Positions 48,257-57,475 of a DNA stretch of 64,000 nucleotides are shown in pieces; positions within the stretch are counted from its first letter, which is position 1, and the number at the start of each line of letters is the position of its first letter. Origin of the DNA: NCEH01 sp043195195 (GTDB lineage: Bacteria; Pseudomonadota; Alphaproteobacteria; Rhizobiales; Xanthobacteraceae). The stretch is from NCBI RefSeq assembly GCF_043195195.1, contig NZ_JBAFWT010000003.1, positions 1 through 64,000 on the forward strand. Reading direction: 5' to 3'. The position numbers and the translations under genes were made by a program. The notes beneath the pieces are model-generated. The model saw only the letters and a program-made list of their open reading frames with translations. It had not been told where the DNA came from and searched no databases.

Positions 48257-48462
48257 CCACTCAGACCACCTCATCCAAGAAGCGGGCGCAGGAGTTTGCC
48301 GCCTTCGATAGCCTGCCACCCGACCTCCGTCGCGCCATCCGCGAGCAGCCCGACGACATGTCGGTGATCGAAATCGCAGATGGCATTCGTGACGGAGAAT
48401 TCACTGCCCAGGCGATAGCCGAAATGCTCACCCGCATGGCGCAGGACGGGGTGCGGCCATGA
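48253..48462 (+). CDS. Small acidic phage protein of unknown function
   Basis: A 69-residue protein: MTTQTTSSKKRAQEFAAFDS, LPPDLRRAIREQPDDMSVIE, a helical charged remainder. ATG overlaps the terminase stop (ATGA) and the stop overlaps the next ATG. Family not recognised. Late operon gene between large terminase and portal. Confidence 0.62.
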   Translation: MTTQTTSSKKRAQEFAAFDSLPPDLRRAIREQPDDMSVIEIADGIRDGEFTAQAIAEMLTRMAQDGVRP

Positions 48463-48635
48463 ACGCGCCTCGCGACATCATGGACGACCTCCAGGCCGTC
48501 ATGACCGACTCCAAAGCCCCTACGGAGCAGCGGTCGCTTGCCCAGCGCGCGCTCAGCGAAATCGAGCAACTGCGCGCTTTCAGAACCAATTGGATGGGCC
48601 GCGAGCCTCCCAAGCAACGTGTGCACCGGAGGTGA
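48459..48635 (+). CDS. Small phage protein of unknown function
   Basis: A 58-residue helical protein beginning MNAPRDIMDDLQAVMTDSKA, then QRSLAQRALSEIEQLRAFRT, ending basic. It starts by an ATGA overlap with the previous stop. Its last codons contain the ribosome site (CGGAGGTGATG) of the following gene. Family not recognised. Confidence 0.6.
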   Translation: MNAPRDIMDDLQAVMTDSKAPTEQRSLAQRALSEIEQLRAFRTNWMGREPPKQRVHRR

Positions 48636-48641
48636 TGCGAG

Positions 48642-49067
48642 ATGGTCCCACGATACGACCTCGACCTGACGAAGGTCCAGTTTCAGAAGACCTATGGCGA
48701 CATCACGCTCTACGGAACGTGGTTCGGCAAGGATCGGCGTCCCGCCCTCGTCTTGATGCCCACCTTCCGCATTGGCGAAGTCCGCGTGACGCCCTGCGTC
48801 GTGCCGCTTGCGACTGCCTTCCAGTGGGCGCCGGAGACCGGCGCCCCGCGCCATGCCGCCCGCATCTCCCGGATGTTCGCGGAGAGCCTGGGCCTCTCGC
48901 CGCACAATCCGATGACCTGCATGCGCATCACCACGATCATCCGCGACCACATCGGCGACCTGATTTGCATGCCGCCGAAGCCCGACGACAAGGTTGCCGT
49001 GGCCGACATCATCCGCACCGACGAGCACGGGCGCCAGCACCACAGCGAGGTGACCGAGAATGTTTGA
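48642..49067 (+). CDS. Phage protein of unknown function upstream of portal
   Basis: A 141-residue protein: MVPRYDLDLTKVQFQKTYGD, then TWFGKDRRPALVLMPTFRIG, and AARISRMFAESLGLSPHNPM. GGAGGTGATGCGAG precedes the ATG. It overlaps the portal start by 8 bases. Genes like this occur before portals in P22-like clusters of alphaproteobacterial phages; function unknown. Confidence 0.68.
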   Translation: MVPRYDLDLTKVQFQKTYGDITLYGTWFGKDRRPALVLMPTFRIGEVRVTPCVVPLATAFQWAPETGAPRHAARISRMFAESLGLSPHNPMTCMRITTIIRDHIGDLICMPPKPDDKVAVADIIRTDEHGRQHHSEVTENV

Positions 49068-51351
49068 CGATCATCAGACCAGCGCGATGGACCTTCGGGA
49101 CGCGCGCGTCAAACACGACACCCCCGAGGCGCGCCTCCCCGCTGACACCGGCCCATCCCTCAAGCGCAATCGCCTCGACGGCCCCGACATGATGGCGCTG
49201 CATGGCCGGCTCATGAGCTGGCATGAGAATGAACTGGCGCGACAGCAGCCCAACCGCGCCGAGCAGGAACAAGACGAGGACATGTACGACAACATCCAAT
49301 GGGACCCGAAGGATGCCCAGGATGTGAGGGACCGCGGGCAGGTACCGCTCGTCTACAACGTCCTTTCGAGCATGATCGATTGGGTGCTTGGCACCGAGAA
49401 GCGGGGGAGAACCGACTTCAAGGTGCTGCCCCGTCGCAAAGACGCTGGCAAGCCAGCGCAGCGCAAGAGCGAGCTTCTAAAGTACCTTTCGGACGTGAAC
49501 CGCACTCCGTTCCACACGAGCCGCGCATTCGAGGATGCTGTGAAGGTCGGCGTCGGGTGGCTGGAATGCGGCGTTCAAGATGATGACGACGGCGAGCCGG
49601 TATATGACCGCTACGAAAGCTGGCGCAACATCCTCTGGGACAGTGCCGGCACCGAGATGGACTTGAGCGACGCACGCTACATCGACCGTTTCAAGTGGGT
49701 GGACGAGGATGTGGCGAAAGCCTTGGTGCCGAGCCGGGTAGGCGCCATTGAAGAAGCCGTAGTGAACGGCCCCTATTATGGCTACGACCTGATAGATGGG
49801 GACGAGGCGTCGGACTCTCGTGAGGACTACCTCATGAGCACGACCTCGCTCACCTCATCGGCCTTCGCCTATGCGCGCCGCCGCGTCCGGCTGATCGAGA
49901 TGTGGTTCCGCATGCCGACGCGGGTCAAGCGCATACGCGGCGGAGACTTCAGCGGAGAGATATTCGACCCGCACGCGGACAACCACCGCGAAGCCGTTCA
50001 GTCGGGCCAGTCCATTGTGGTCGAAAAGGTCATGATGCGAATGCACGTCGCCCTCATGACCACCAAGTCGATCCTCTACCTGGGCGAAAGCCCGTACCGG
50101 CACAACAATTTCCCCTTCACGCCGATCTGGTTCAAGCGCCGGGGGCGCGACGGCATGCCCTACGGCATGATCCGTGGCGCCAAGGACATTCAGCAGGACA
50201 TAAACCGCCGCGCCGCGAAGGCGCTCGCAATCCTGTCCATGAACAAGGTCATCATGGACGAAGGTGCTGTGGATGATTTGGACGAGTTTGCCGAAGAGGT
50301 GGCTCGCCCGGACGCGATCATCGTCAAGAAGTCCGGCAAGGAACTGACTATTAACGCCGACCGCGAGCTGGGCGCAGCCAATCTGGAAATGATGTCGCGT
50401 TCGATCCTGATGTTGCAATCTCAGAGCGGCGTCACCGACGAGTTGATGGGACGCACGACCAACGCCAAGAGCGGAGTGGCGATCCAGGCCCGGCAGAACC
50501 AAGGATCAATGGCCACGGCTGGGCCGTTCGACAACCTGCGCTTCGCGAAGCAAATCCACGGCGAAAAGCAGCTTTCGCTTGTTGAGCAGTATTTCACCGA
50601 GGAAAAAAGCTTCCGCATCACGAACATGCGCGGTACCCCGGAATACGTCACCATCAATGATGGAATGCCGGAGAACGACATCGTTCGCACAAAGGCGGAT
50701 TACATCATCAGCGAGGCGGACTGGCGGGCATCTGTTCGACAGGCGCAGACTGAAGAGCTTCTGGCGCTCCTACAGCAGCTTGCCCCGGTTGCCCCGCAGA
50801 TCGCTCTGATCTTGCTCGACCTGTTGGTTGAGGAGATGGACATCTCCAGCCGCGACGAGATGGTGCGCCGTATCCGAGAGCAGACCGGCATGCGCGATCC
50901 CGATGCCGAGGAGCCGACGCCAGAAGAGCAGGCAAAGGCCCAGGCGGCAGCCGAGCAGGCGGAGATGCAGAAGCGCATGGTCATGGCGCAGATCGCCGAG
51001 AAGGAAGCCAGCGCCCAGCAGAAGGCGGCGCAGGCTGCCAAGACCGGGGCCGACGCGAAGGCGGTGCTCGCCACCATGGCTGGGGCCAACGTCGCCAGCC
51101 AGAAGGCCGCGCTCGAAACCGCCCTGATGATGCTCTCTGCGCCGCCCGCCGCCCCGGTGGCCGATGGCGTGCTGCACGAGGCCGGCTTTGTCTCGCGCAC
51201 CGAAGACGAGAATACGCAGGCCGCCCTCATGGCCGCCGCGCAACAGCAACAACAGGCCGAGCAGGCGCAAGCCGCTGCCCAGCAGCAAGCGGCCCCGCCA
51301 CCTGACACGTCCCAGCAGCAGCAACCCCAGACGCAACCCCCGAGCATGTGA
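49060..51351 (+). CDS. P22-like portal protein
   Basis: A 763-residue portal of the P22 type, the ring at the capsid vertex through which DNA enters and leaves. The head region RGQVPLVYNVLSSMIDWVLG, the middle WFRMPTRVKRIRGGDFSGEI and NFPFTPIWFKRRGRDGMPYG, and the C-terminal Ala/Gln-rich coiled coil (EQAEMQKRMVMAQIAEKEAS) fit the family. A long Gln/Ala tail ends the protein and may form the barrel. The stop overlaps the possible GTG of the next gene. Confidence 0.9.
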   Translation: MFDDHQTSAMDLRDARVKHDTPEARLPADTGPSLKRNRLDGPDMMALHGRLMSWHENELARQQPNRAEQEQDEDMYDNIQWDPKDAQDVRDRGQVPLVYNVLSSMIDWVLGTEKRGRTDFKVLPRRKDAGKPAQRKSELLKYLSDVNRTPFHTSRAFEDAVKVGVGWLECGVQDDDDGEPVYDRYESWRNILWDSAGTEMDLSDARYIDRFKWVDEDVAKALVPSRVGAIEEAVVNGPYYGYDLIDGDEASDSREDYLMSTTSLTSSAFAYARRRVRLIEMWFRMPTRVKRIRGGDFSGEIFDPHADNHREAVQSGQSIVVEKVMMRMHVALMTTKSILYLGESPYRHNNFPFTPIWFKRRGRDGMPYGMIRGAKDIQQDINRRAAKALAILSMNKVIMDEGAVDDLDEFAEEVARPDAIIVKKSGKELTINADRELGAANLEMMSRSILMLQSQSGVTDELMGRTTNAKSGVAIQARQNQGSMATAGPFDNLRFAKQIHGEKQLSLVEQYFTEEKSFRITNMRGTPEYVTINDGMPENDIVRTKADYIISEADWRASVRQAQTEELLALLQQLAPVAPQIALILLDLLVEEMDISSRDEMVRRIREQTGMRDPDAEEPTPEEQAKAQAAAEQAEMQKRMVMAQIAEKEASAQQKAAQAAKTGADAKAVLATMAGANVASQKAALETALMMLSAPPAAPVADGVLHEAGFVSRTEDENTQAALMAAAQQQQQAEQAQAAAQQQAAPPPDTSQQQQPQTQPPSM

Positions 51352-51359
51352 GAACGATC

Positions 51360-52250
51360 ATGGATGAAGACCTCAAGTTGACCGCAGCCGAGCTTGCGGA
51401 CCTGACCGAAGAAGAGCGCGCCGGCTATCTTGCCATGGAAGGCGAGCCCGACGCGGGAACCGCTGACGATGCCGGCGCGAAGGAGCTCTTGAAGGCGGAT
51501 GCCGAGGCTGAAGCGGCCGACGCTGGAGCGGGCGAACAGGATGACCCCACTGCCAGCCCGAAGGCCGACACAGGAACGGAAGAGCAGGCAGCCGCGGCAA
51601 CCGAGCCGGAGGAACTCCCGCATCATCAGGTGCCGCTCATCAAGGCCGACGCCCCCGAGGATGCCCAGGTGCAGCTCGATGCCATCAAGGCGCGCAAGGC
51701 CGAGATGGTTCAGAAATTCGACGACGGCGACATGTCGGCGAAGGAATTCCAGGCTGGTGTTGATGCGTTGGCTGATGAGGCGGACGCGATCAAGCAGTCG
51801 CTCTTCAAGACCCGCATCTCCCAGGAGATGGCGCAGCAGCAGGCTGAACAGCGCTGGGTGGACGATGTGCGAGACTTCGCCACCGCTCACCCCGAGGTGC
51901 GCAAGAGTGAGCTTCTCTGGGGCGCCTTTGATGTCGCCGTTCGGAAGATCACCTCGGACTCTGCGAACGCCAAGCTGTCCAACAGCAAGCAGCTCGAAAT
52001 GGCGCACAAGTTGTTCGCCGAGCAGATCGGGATTGCCACCACCACGGCCGTGCCGAAGTCCGACCCCAAGCCGGAACGGAAGGTGCCTCCGACGCTCGCC
52101 AAGGTTCCGGCCGCAGATATCTCGGAGACGGACAGCGGTGAATTCGCCGCCCTGGAACGTCTGGCCGCCGCGAACCCGGATGCCTACGAGGCAGCCCTCA
52201 AGAAGCTGAGCCCTGAAAAGCTCGACCAATACGAGCGCGGCCTGCGCTGA
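51360..52250 (+). CDS. Scaffold-like head-assembly protein
   Basis: A 296-residue acidic protein rich in Ala, Glu and Asp, with helical stretches (AQVQLDAIKARKAEMVQKFD, FKTRISQEMAQQQAEQRWVD) and no catalytic motif, placed between portal and capsid genes where phage scaffolding proteins lie. It should guide capsid assembly and then leave the head. A GTG four codons upstream overlaps the portal stop and could be the start. Confidence 0.72.
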   Translation: MDEDLKLTAAELADLTEEERAGYLAMEGEPDAGTADDAGAKELLKADAEAEAADAGAGEQDDPTASPKADTGTEEQAAAATEPEELPHHQVPLIKADAPEDAQVQLDAIKARKAEMVQKFDDGDMSAKEFQAGVDALADEADAIKQSLFKTRISQEMAQQQAEQRWVDDVRDFATAHPEVRKSELLWGAFDVAVRKITSDSANAKLSNSKQLEMAHKLFAEQIGIATTTAVPKSDPKPERKVPPTLAKVPAADISETDSGEFAALERLAAANPDAYEAALKKLSPEKLDQYERGLR

Positions 52251-52263
52251 TCAGGGGGCTGTC

Positions 52264-52449
52264 ATGATGAAGTTCGATCTGCGGGTAGGCGAGCGCCTGG
52301 TGATTGGCAACACCACCATCAGGCTGGAGAGGAAGACAGGGCAGCTCGCCTGCCTGGTGGTCGATGCAGCGCGCGATCTTGTCGTGCGCCGAGAGCGCGC
52401 GTCGTCCGAAGACAAGGGCGAAGTGAAAATCGACCGAAAGATGATTTGA
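52264..52449 (+). CDS. CsrA-like small protein
   Basis: A 61-residue protein that resembles the carbon storage regulator CsrA along its length: FDLRVGERLVIGNTTIRLER aligns with the CsrA first two strands (RRVGE-x-L-x-IG), QLACLVVDAARDLVVRRERA aligns with the V-x-APKEV-x-V-HREE region, including the arginine that contacts RNA. GGGGGC precedes the ATG. It lies between the scaffold and capsid genes, so it may regulate their translation, or bind host messages. Identity by eye only. Confidence 0.6.
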   Translation: MMKFDLRVGERLVIGNTTIRLERKTGQLACLVVDAARDLVVRRERASSEDKGEVKIDRKMI

Positions 52450-52538
52450 AAATCGCTTTCAAGTCGAGTAACGTATTTCCGTCCACGGCGCATGACGTGC
52501 CTCTGCGGAACTAGCTTCCAGCATTGAGGTAATGTCAG

Positions 52539-53642
52539 ATGTCCACCACCATCATCAATTGGGGCGATGCTCAGGCGCAGAAGGCGTGGTCCGGCACCCT
52601 CGCCGTGGCGATGCAGCGTAAAAGCTACTTCGAGCGCAAGTTCATCGGCACCGATGAGAACAGCCTGATCCAGCGCAAGACCGAGCTGGACAGCGGCGCG
52701 GGCGACCGCGTGTCGTTTGACTTGTCCGTGCAGCTTCGCGGCAAGCCCACGACCGGCGACAACCGCCTGGACGGCAACTCCGAAAACCTGCGCTTCTACA
52801 CCGACGAAGTGATCATCGATCAGACCCGCAAGTCGGCGTCGGCGGGCGGCCGCATGAGCCGGAAGCGCACCGCGCACGACCTTCGCAAGGTCGCCCGTGA
52901 CCGGCTATCCGATTACTGGTCGCAGTATTTCGACGAATTCTTCTTCATCTACCTGAGCGGTGCGCGCGGCGTGAACGCCGACTTCATCGAAGATCAGGAT
53001 TGGACGGGTCACGCCGGCAACGCCATCCAGGCGCCCGACGCCGGTCATATCCTGTTCGGCGGCGCTGCCACCTCCAAGGCCACCATCACCAGCGCGGACA
53101 AGATGTCCCGCGACCTGATCGAGCGCGCCTCGGTCAATGCTCGGATGATGCGTGCCCTGGACCCGCGTCGGGCGAACATGATGCCGCTCAACGTCGAGGG
53201 CGAGCAGCGCTATGTCGTGCTGATGTCCACCTTCCAGGAGCACGATCTACGCACCTCCGATGCCTCCGGCTGGCTGGATATCCAGAAGGCGGCGGCGGCC
53301 TCGGAAGGCCGGAATAGCCCGATCATGAAGGGCGGTCTCGGCATGATCAACAACGTCGTGCTCCACTCCCATGAGAGCGCGATCCGGTTCAGCGATGCCG
53401 GCGCCGGGGCCAATCTTCCCGCCGCCCGCGCCCTCTTCCTCGGCCGGCAGGCTGCGGTGGTCGCCTATGGCACCAGTGCGGGCCTGCGGTTCGAGTGGAA
53501 AGAGGAAATGCAGGACTTCGGCAACGAGCCCATCGTTGCCTCCGGCACGGTGATCGGCGTCAAGAAGACCCGCTTCAACGGTTATGACTTCGGCGTTCAG
53601 ACCCTCGACACCTACGCGAACAACCCCAACTCCAACACCTGA
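52539..53642 (+). CDS. Major capsid protein, N4-gp56 family
   Basis: A 367-residue capsid protein of the N4-gp56 type. It has the typical opening (INWGDAQAQKAWSGTLAVAM, SYFERKFIGTDENSLIQRKT), the GDRVSFDLSVQLRG block, RLSDYWSQYFDEFFFIYLSG, MSTFQEHDLRT and the end FNGYDFGVQTLDTYANNPN. TGAGGT precedes the ATG. An intrinsic-terminator-like hairpin follows, likely trimming readthrough so that capsid is made in excess. The 89-base leader could be a target of the CsrA-like protein (inference). Confidence 0.92.
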   Translation: MSTTIINWGDAQAQKAWSGTLAVAMQRKSYFERKFIGTDENSLIQRKTELDSGAGDRVSFDLSVQLRGKPTTGDNRLDGNSENLRFYTDEVIIDQTRKSASAGGRMSRKRTAHDLRKVARDRLSDYWSQYFDEFFFIYLSGARGVNADFIEDQDWTGHAGNAIQAPDAGHILFGGAATSKATITSADKMSRDLIERASVNARMMRALDPRRANMMPLNVEGEQRYVVLMSTFQEHDLRTSDASGWLDIQKAAAASEGRNSPIMKGGLGMINNVVLHSHESAIRFSDAGAGANLPAARALFLGRQAAVVAYGTSAGLRFEWKEEMQDFGNEPIVASGTVIGVKKTRFNGYDFGVQTLDTYANNPNSNT

Positions 53643-53649
53643 TTTGACG

Positions 53650-53676
53650 GCTCCCGCCTTGGCGGGGGCTTCTTCC
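53650..53676 (+). terminator. Weak terminator after the capsid gene
   Basis: GCTCCCGCC-TT-GGCGGGGGC makes a 9-bp stem with G-U pairs, followed by TTCTTCCTT. It sits 8 bases beyond the capsid stop. Partial termination would lower expression of the connector and tail genes. Confidence 0.6.
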
Positions 53677-53702
53677 TTCATCTTCAATAGGGGATTGGCG
53701 CC

Positions 53703-54113
53703 ATGCCTTCCGTTCTTCAGTCCTCCGCAGCTCTCGGCCGCGAAAACATCCCGACTTCCGGCGAGGCGGCGGATGTAATTTTCAAGAAGTCCACCTATAA
53801 GTTCGCCGTTGACGCAACCAGCGGCGATATCGTCGAACTCGCCATCCTGCCGGCGCGCCACTACATCGTGGACATGCGCTATATGGAAACGGGAGCCGTC
53901 ACCGAAGGCAACATCGGCGTCATGGCCGGGACCGTTGGCGACACCACGTTCGCCAACCGCTCTATCGCCACCAACCTCATCACCAGCCAGAAGGCCATTG
54001 ATGCAGCGTTTGCGGTGACTCCCGTGGAATACGACCGCTCCATCGGCGTCGTCGTGACGGCCGCCACGGCCGCCTCCACCGTCACCTTGGTCTTGCAGTA
54101 CGCGCAGGGCTGA
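53703..54113 (+). CDS. Head-associated protein, unknown function
   Basis: A 136-residue protein (MPSVLQSSAALGRENIPTSG, FKKSTYKFAVDATSGDIVEL, ITSQKAIDAAFAVTPVEYDR) made mainly of beta strands. Its place right after the capsid gene suggests a decoration or head-stabilising protein, but no family is recognised. The stop meets the next gene region without a gap. Confidence 0.65.
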   Translation: MPSVLQSSAALGRENIPTSGEAADVIFKKSTYKFAVDATSGDIVELAILPARHYIVDMRYMETGAVTEGNIGVMAGTVGDTTFANRSIATNLITSQKAIDAAFAVTPVEYDRSIGVVVTAATAASTVTLVLQYAQG

Positions 54114-54169
54114 TGCCGTCGCACGCGGCGGGCCGGTCCTGCCGCGTCTTCCTCACGGAGAGAATACCC

Positions 54170-54664
54170 ATGCTGATCGAGAGCATCATCCAGCGCCCGA
54201 AAGGCACGCATGTCGTGCTTGCGGACGGCGCGGCCTACACCTTCCTGCCGGACGCCTCGGGGCGCCATGTGGCCGAGGTGGATGACGATCTTCATATCGA
54301 GGCGTTCCTTCGCATCCCCGAAGGATACCGTCTCGCGCGCGCCGTCGTGGCGCCCAAGACCGTCACCCAAGTCGCCGACGTGGCACAGGTGAAGGAGCCG
54401 CTCGAGGCCATTGCTCCTGCCGATCCTGTGACCGCCGCGGTGCAGTTCGGCGTCCAGCCCGTCCTACATTCTCAGGCTGAAAGCGGTGACGATGCGCCGA
54501 AGAGCGAGGACGGCGACAAGGACGAAGGCGACAAGAATGCAGCCGACGAGGCCCTGCCCAGCCACGACGATCTGGTGAAAGCCTACACCGCCAAGTTCGG
54601 TCGTGCTCCGCATCACAAGATGACGGATGCAAACATCATGAAGCACCTTAAGGGTGAAGACTGA
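54170..54664 (+). CDS. Phage structural protein of unknown function
   Basis: A 164-residue protein: MLIESIIQRPKGTHVVLADG with a small beta domain, an acidic Asp/Lys/Glu-rich linker (KSEDGDKDEGDKNAADEALP), and a C-terminal helical motif (HDDLVKAYTAKFGRAPHHKM). The last part resembles small DNA- or protein-binding tail-end modules found on phage virion proteins. ACGGAGAG precedes the ATG. An upstream ATG 19 codons earlier overlaps the preceding stop and is less likely. Confidence 0.62.
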   Translation: MLIESIIQRPKGTHVVLADGAAYTFLPDASGRHVAEVDDDLHIEAFLRIPEGYRLARAVVAPKTVTQVADVAQVKEPLEAIAPADPVTAAVQFGVQPVLHSQAESGDDAPKSEDGDKDEGDKNAADEALPSHDDLVKAYTAKFGRAPHHKMTDANIMKHLKGED

Positions 54665-55374
54665 TGAGCTTCACGGCCAGCGACATCTTCAAGCGGGTGC
54701 GCATCCTGTTGCAGGATGAGGCGTCCGACCGCTGGCCGCTGCCCGAGCTGCTGCTGTGGCTCAACGATGGCGCGCGGGAAATCGCGCTCCTTAAGCCCAC
54801 CGCCACGGCGACGACGGTGGTTCTACCTCTGGCCCAGGGCACATATCAGGTGCTGCCGGACGGCTATCTCAGCATCATGCGTGCCGTGCGCAACATCACC
54901 AGCGGCGACGCACCGGCGCGTGTTGGTGGACGGCCGGTAAAGCCGGTTGACCACGAGCTTTTGGACGCCCAAGCGCCCGGCTGGCATGACCCAACGATCA
55001 TTCCGCAGGCAGTTGCCGTCAAGCATGTCGTCTTCGATCAGGTGAACCCTACGGTGTTCTATGTGTATCCCGGCAATACCGGAGCCGGGCGCATGGAGGT
55101 TGTGCTAAGCCGCATGCCGGAGATCATTGAAGAGCCCGTTACTGCGGATGACATCGACGAATATTCCACATCTGTCGATCTTCCCGACATCTACGCGAAT
55201 GCCTTGGTCGACTATGTGATGTACCGCGCCTTCACCAAGGATATGGCGGCGGGCGGAAATGCTGCGCGCGCCACGATGCACTACCAGCAATTCTCCCAGG
55301 CGCTCGGCATCAAGATCACGGCAGAAGCCCGAGCGAATGTGAACGTCAAGCCACAAGGCGAGAACGCTGCATGA
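54664..55374 (+). CDS. Head-tail adaptor/connector protein (DUF6682-like)
   Basis: A 236-residue protein: MSFTASDIFKRVRILLQDEA, RWPLPELLLWLNDGAREIAL, GTYQVLPDGYLSIMRAVRNI, and a C-terminal helical part with MYRAFTKDMAAGGNAARATM. The pattern is that of short-tailed phage connector proteins that attach below the portal. ATG overlaps the previous stop (TGATG), and the stop overlaps the next ATG. Confidence 0.75.
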   Translation: MSFTASDIFKRVRILLQDEASDRWPLPELLLWLNDGAREIALLKPTATATTVVLPLAQGTYQVLPDGYLSIMRAVRNITSGDAPARVGGRPVKPVDHELLDAQAPGWHDPTIIPQAVAVKHVVFDQVNPTVFYVYPGNTGAGRMEVVLSRMPEIIEEPVTADDIDEYSTSVDLPDIYANALVDYVMYRAFTKDMAAGGNAARATMHYQQFSQALGIKITAEARANVNVKPQGENAA

Positions 55375-55985
55375 TTACCTTCGACGCATTCATGCCGCTT
55401 GTTCTGCCATACGCCACAGCGTGTCCCGAGCCGCTGGCCGAAGCAAGCATCCGCAATTCCGCAATCGAATTCTGCGAGCGCACGCGGTGCTGGCGTCTGC
55501 TGGACGACACCGTGATAGACGCAGACACGCCAGACGTGATCGCCGTCAGCACGCCTGCCGGGTCGGCGCTGCATAGGATCGAAACTGCATGGTTCGACGG
55601 GCGGAAGATCGATCCCGCGTCGTTCGCCAGCGTGCCGCAGGACGATGACGACCAGCGAGGTAGCCCGCGAACCTATTCCCAAAGCAACTTCGGTGAGCTG
55701 CGTCTTTTCCCGCGCCCCGATGCCGGCAAGCTGCGGCTCTCGCTCTTCCTGAAACCGGATCGCGCTTCCGACGAAGTGCCGGATTTTCTGCATCAGCAGT
55801 TCGGGCAAGAGATTGCCTATGGCGCGCTCGTGCAGATCCTCCTGACGCCCAGCCAGCCGTTCTCTGACCCGCAGATGGCCGCTTACTACAAGAGCAGGTT
55901 CGACGCGGCTTGCGACAAGAACTTCGCCATCAGCATCACTGGCCAGCAGCGCGCCCGTCCGCGCACGCGCGCCAGCTTCGTGTGA
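55371..55985 (+). CDS. Head-tail connector / tail tubular-like protein
   Basis: A 204-residue protein: MITFDAFMPLVLPYATACPE, SIRNSAIEFCERTRCWRLLD, HRIETAWFDGRKIDPASF, with C-terminal QQFGQEIAYGALVQILLTPS. It resembles gp4-like adaptor proteins of short-tailed phages, adding to the connector stack. It is coupled to the previous gene by ATGA. Confidence 0.72.
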   Translation: MITFDAFMPLVLPYATACPEPLAEASIRNSAIEFCERTRCWRLLDDTVIDADTPDVIAVSTPAGSALHRIETAWFDGRKIDPASFASVPQDDDDQRGSPRTYSQSNFGELRLFPRPDAGKLRLSLFLKPDRASDEVPDFLHQQFGQEIAYGALVQILLTPSQPFSDPQMAAYYKSRFDAACDKNFAISITGQQRARPRTRASFV

Positions 55986-55992
55986 GGCCACC

Positions 55993-56898
55993 ATGCCCAT
56001 CCGCTTTGCGAACAACGCCTCCTCGCAGCTTGCAGCGTCTCTCACGTCGGCAGCCACCACCTTGACGGTCACCCAGGGCCAGGGCGCTTTGTTTCCAGCG
56101 CTCGGTGCCGGAGACGTGTTCATAGCAACCATCGTTGCGGCCGACAGCACCTATGAGATCGTGCGCGTCACGGCGCGCGCTGTGGACACGTTCACCATCG
56201 TCCGCGCCAGGGAAGACACGACCGCTAAGGCATTCCCCATCGGCGCGCGGATCGAGCTGCGCATGACCGCCGGGGCGTTCGTCGAGATGATGGCCGACAA
56301 GCTGGAGCGCAGCGGCGGCGTTCTCACCGGCCCGGTCTCCTCGTCCTCGACCATTGAGGCGGACGGCGGGTTCTTCGTCGGCGACAATGAAGTCTGGCAC
56401 GAGGGAAATTTCGATCCCGACACCAAGGTCGGCACGTCGGGGAACCAGATCATCAATGGCGACAAGCTGACCATAAATGGAACCAGCCCTCGCACGACCT
56501 ACACCTTCGGCGCCAACTCACGGTCTGTCGGACTGGATGCAGATGGTGCGTTCGTCATCGCCAACGGCCTGGACCTGACCACCGACCCACTCCTAAAGGT
56601 GAGCGCGGACGGGAACATCTGGGGCAAAGAGCACGGCGACTTCGACACCTGGGTGACCGACACGCTGAATGCGGCACTTGCCGCCAAGGCGACGGAGATC
56701 ATGAACAGCGTAGCGACCGGCTATGTGCAGGACGTTCGCCTTGGCGCACAGACCCAGCCATCCGCCAGTGGCTCACCGCCCGGTCCCGGAATGGTGATGA
56801 TCGCCTGGGGGTACCCTTCCGGTACAACCCCAGAAGCGATATGGGCTCCGCTTCAGATTAAGAAAAATGGCGTCTGGTTCACGGTGGGGAATGCGTGA
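55993..56898 (+). CDS. Tail protein with beta-rich N-terminus
   Basis: A 301-residue protein. The N-terminal 95 residues (FANNASSQLAASLTSAATTL, ADSTYEIVRVTARAVDTFTI, REDTTAKAFPIGARIELRMT) form a small domain often found at the base of phage tail fibres. The rest is beta-rich (GGFFVGDNEVWHEGNFDPDT, TYTFGANSRSVGLDADGAFV), fitting a fibre or receptor-binding role. Its stop overlaps the next gene start (TGATG). Confidence 0.7.
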   Translation: MPIRFANNASSQLAASLTSAATTLTVTQGQGALFPALGAGDVFIATIVAADSTYEIVRVTARAVDTFTIVRAREDTTAKAFPIGARIELRMTAGAFVEMMADKLERSGGVLTGPVSSSSTIEADGGFFVGDNEVWHEGNFDPDTKVGTSGNQIINGDKLTINGTSPRTTYTFGANSRSVGLDADGAFVIANGLDLTTDPLLKVSADGNIWGKEHGDFDTWVTDTLNAALAAKATEIMNSVATGYVQDVRLGAQTQPSASGSPPGPGMVMIAWGYPSGTTPEAIWAPLQIKKNGVWFTVGNA

Positions 56899-57473
56899 TG
56901 GCTACCAACGATCATGGCGTCTTCACGCCCTACGTGCCACTCGATGCAGCGCCCGGAATCACCTTCCTGCGGAATGGGAAGGGGCTGGACTGGTATGCCT
57001 TGAGCGTTCTGCCCTCGCCTCCTGCGGCCTGGGTGCACATCGCCGACGATGGCACCCTCGTGGTGATTACCGACAAAGCTGATCGGCTCTTTCCGATCAA
57101 TGCGCGCGTCGTGTCCGCCGATGGGGTCACCCCTGATAGCCTGCGCGGAAAGCGATGGAACGGCGTTTCTTTCGTCGCCGCGTCCCTGCCTGTCCCGGCG
57201 TCCATTACCCGACGCCAGTGCGCTCTGGAGATGCACGGCCGAGCCCTCATCACGGACGCGGAAGCGTTGGCCATGGCCTCGGCCGGGACGCCTCCCGCGT
57301 TCGTCGAGACACAGATCGCCGCCATGCCGGCCGGAGACCGACTGGTCGCACGGATTGACTTCGCCGCCACCTCCTACGAGCGCGCCAACCCATTACTCGT
57401 GTCGCTGATGGAGGCCAACGGTTCTTCGCCCGCGCAGATCGACGACTTCTTCCGTTCCGCCGCTGCGAGGTAG
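56898..57473 (+). CDS. Tail-associated protein of unknown function
   Basis: A 191-residue protein: MATNDHGVFTPYVPLDAAPG, LRNGKGLDWYALSVLPSPPA, VVITDKADRLFPINARVVSA, C-terminal helical part with LMEANGSSPAQIDDFFRSAA. Coupled to the previous fibre-like gene; could be a fibre assembly or adaptor protein. Family not recognised. Confidence 0.62.
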   Translation: MATNDHGVFTPYVPLDAAPGITFLRNGKGLDWYALSVLPSPPAAWVHIADDGTLVVITDKADRLFPINARVVSADGVTPDSLRGKRWNGVSFVAASLPVPASITRRQCALEMHGRALITDAEALAMASAGTPPAFVETQIAAMPAGDRLVARIDFAATSYERANPLLVSLMEANGSSPAQIDDFFRSAAAR

Positions 57474-57475
57474 CC

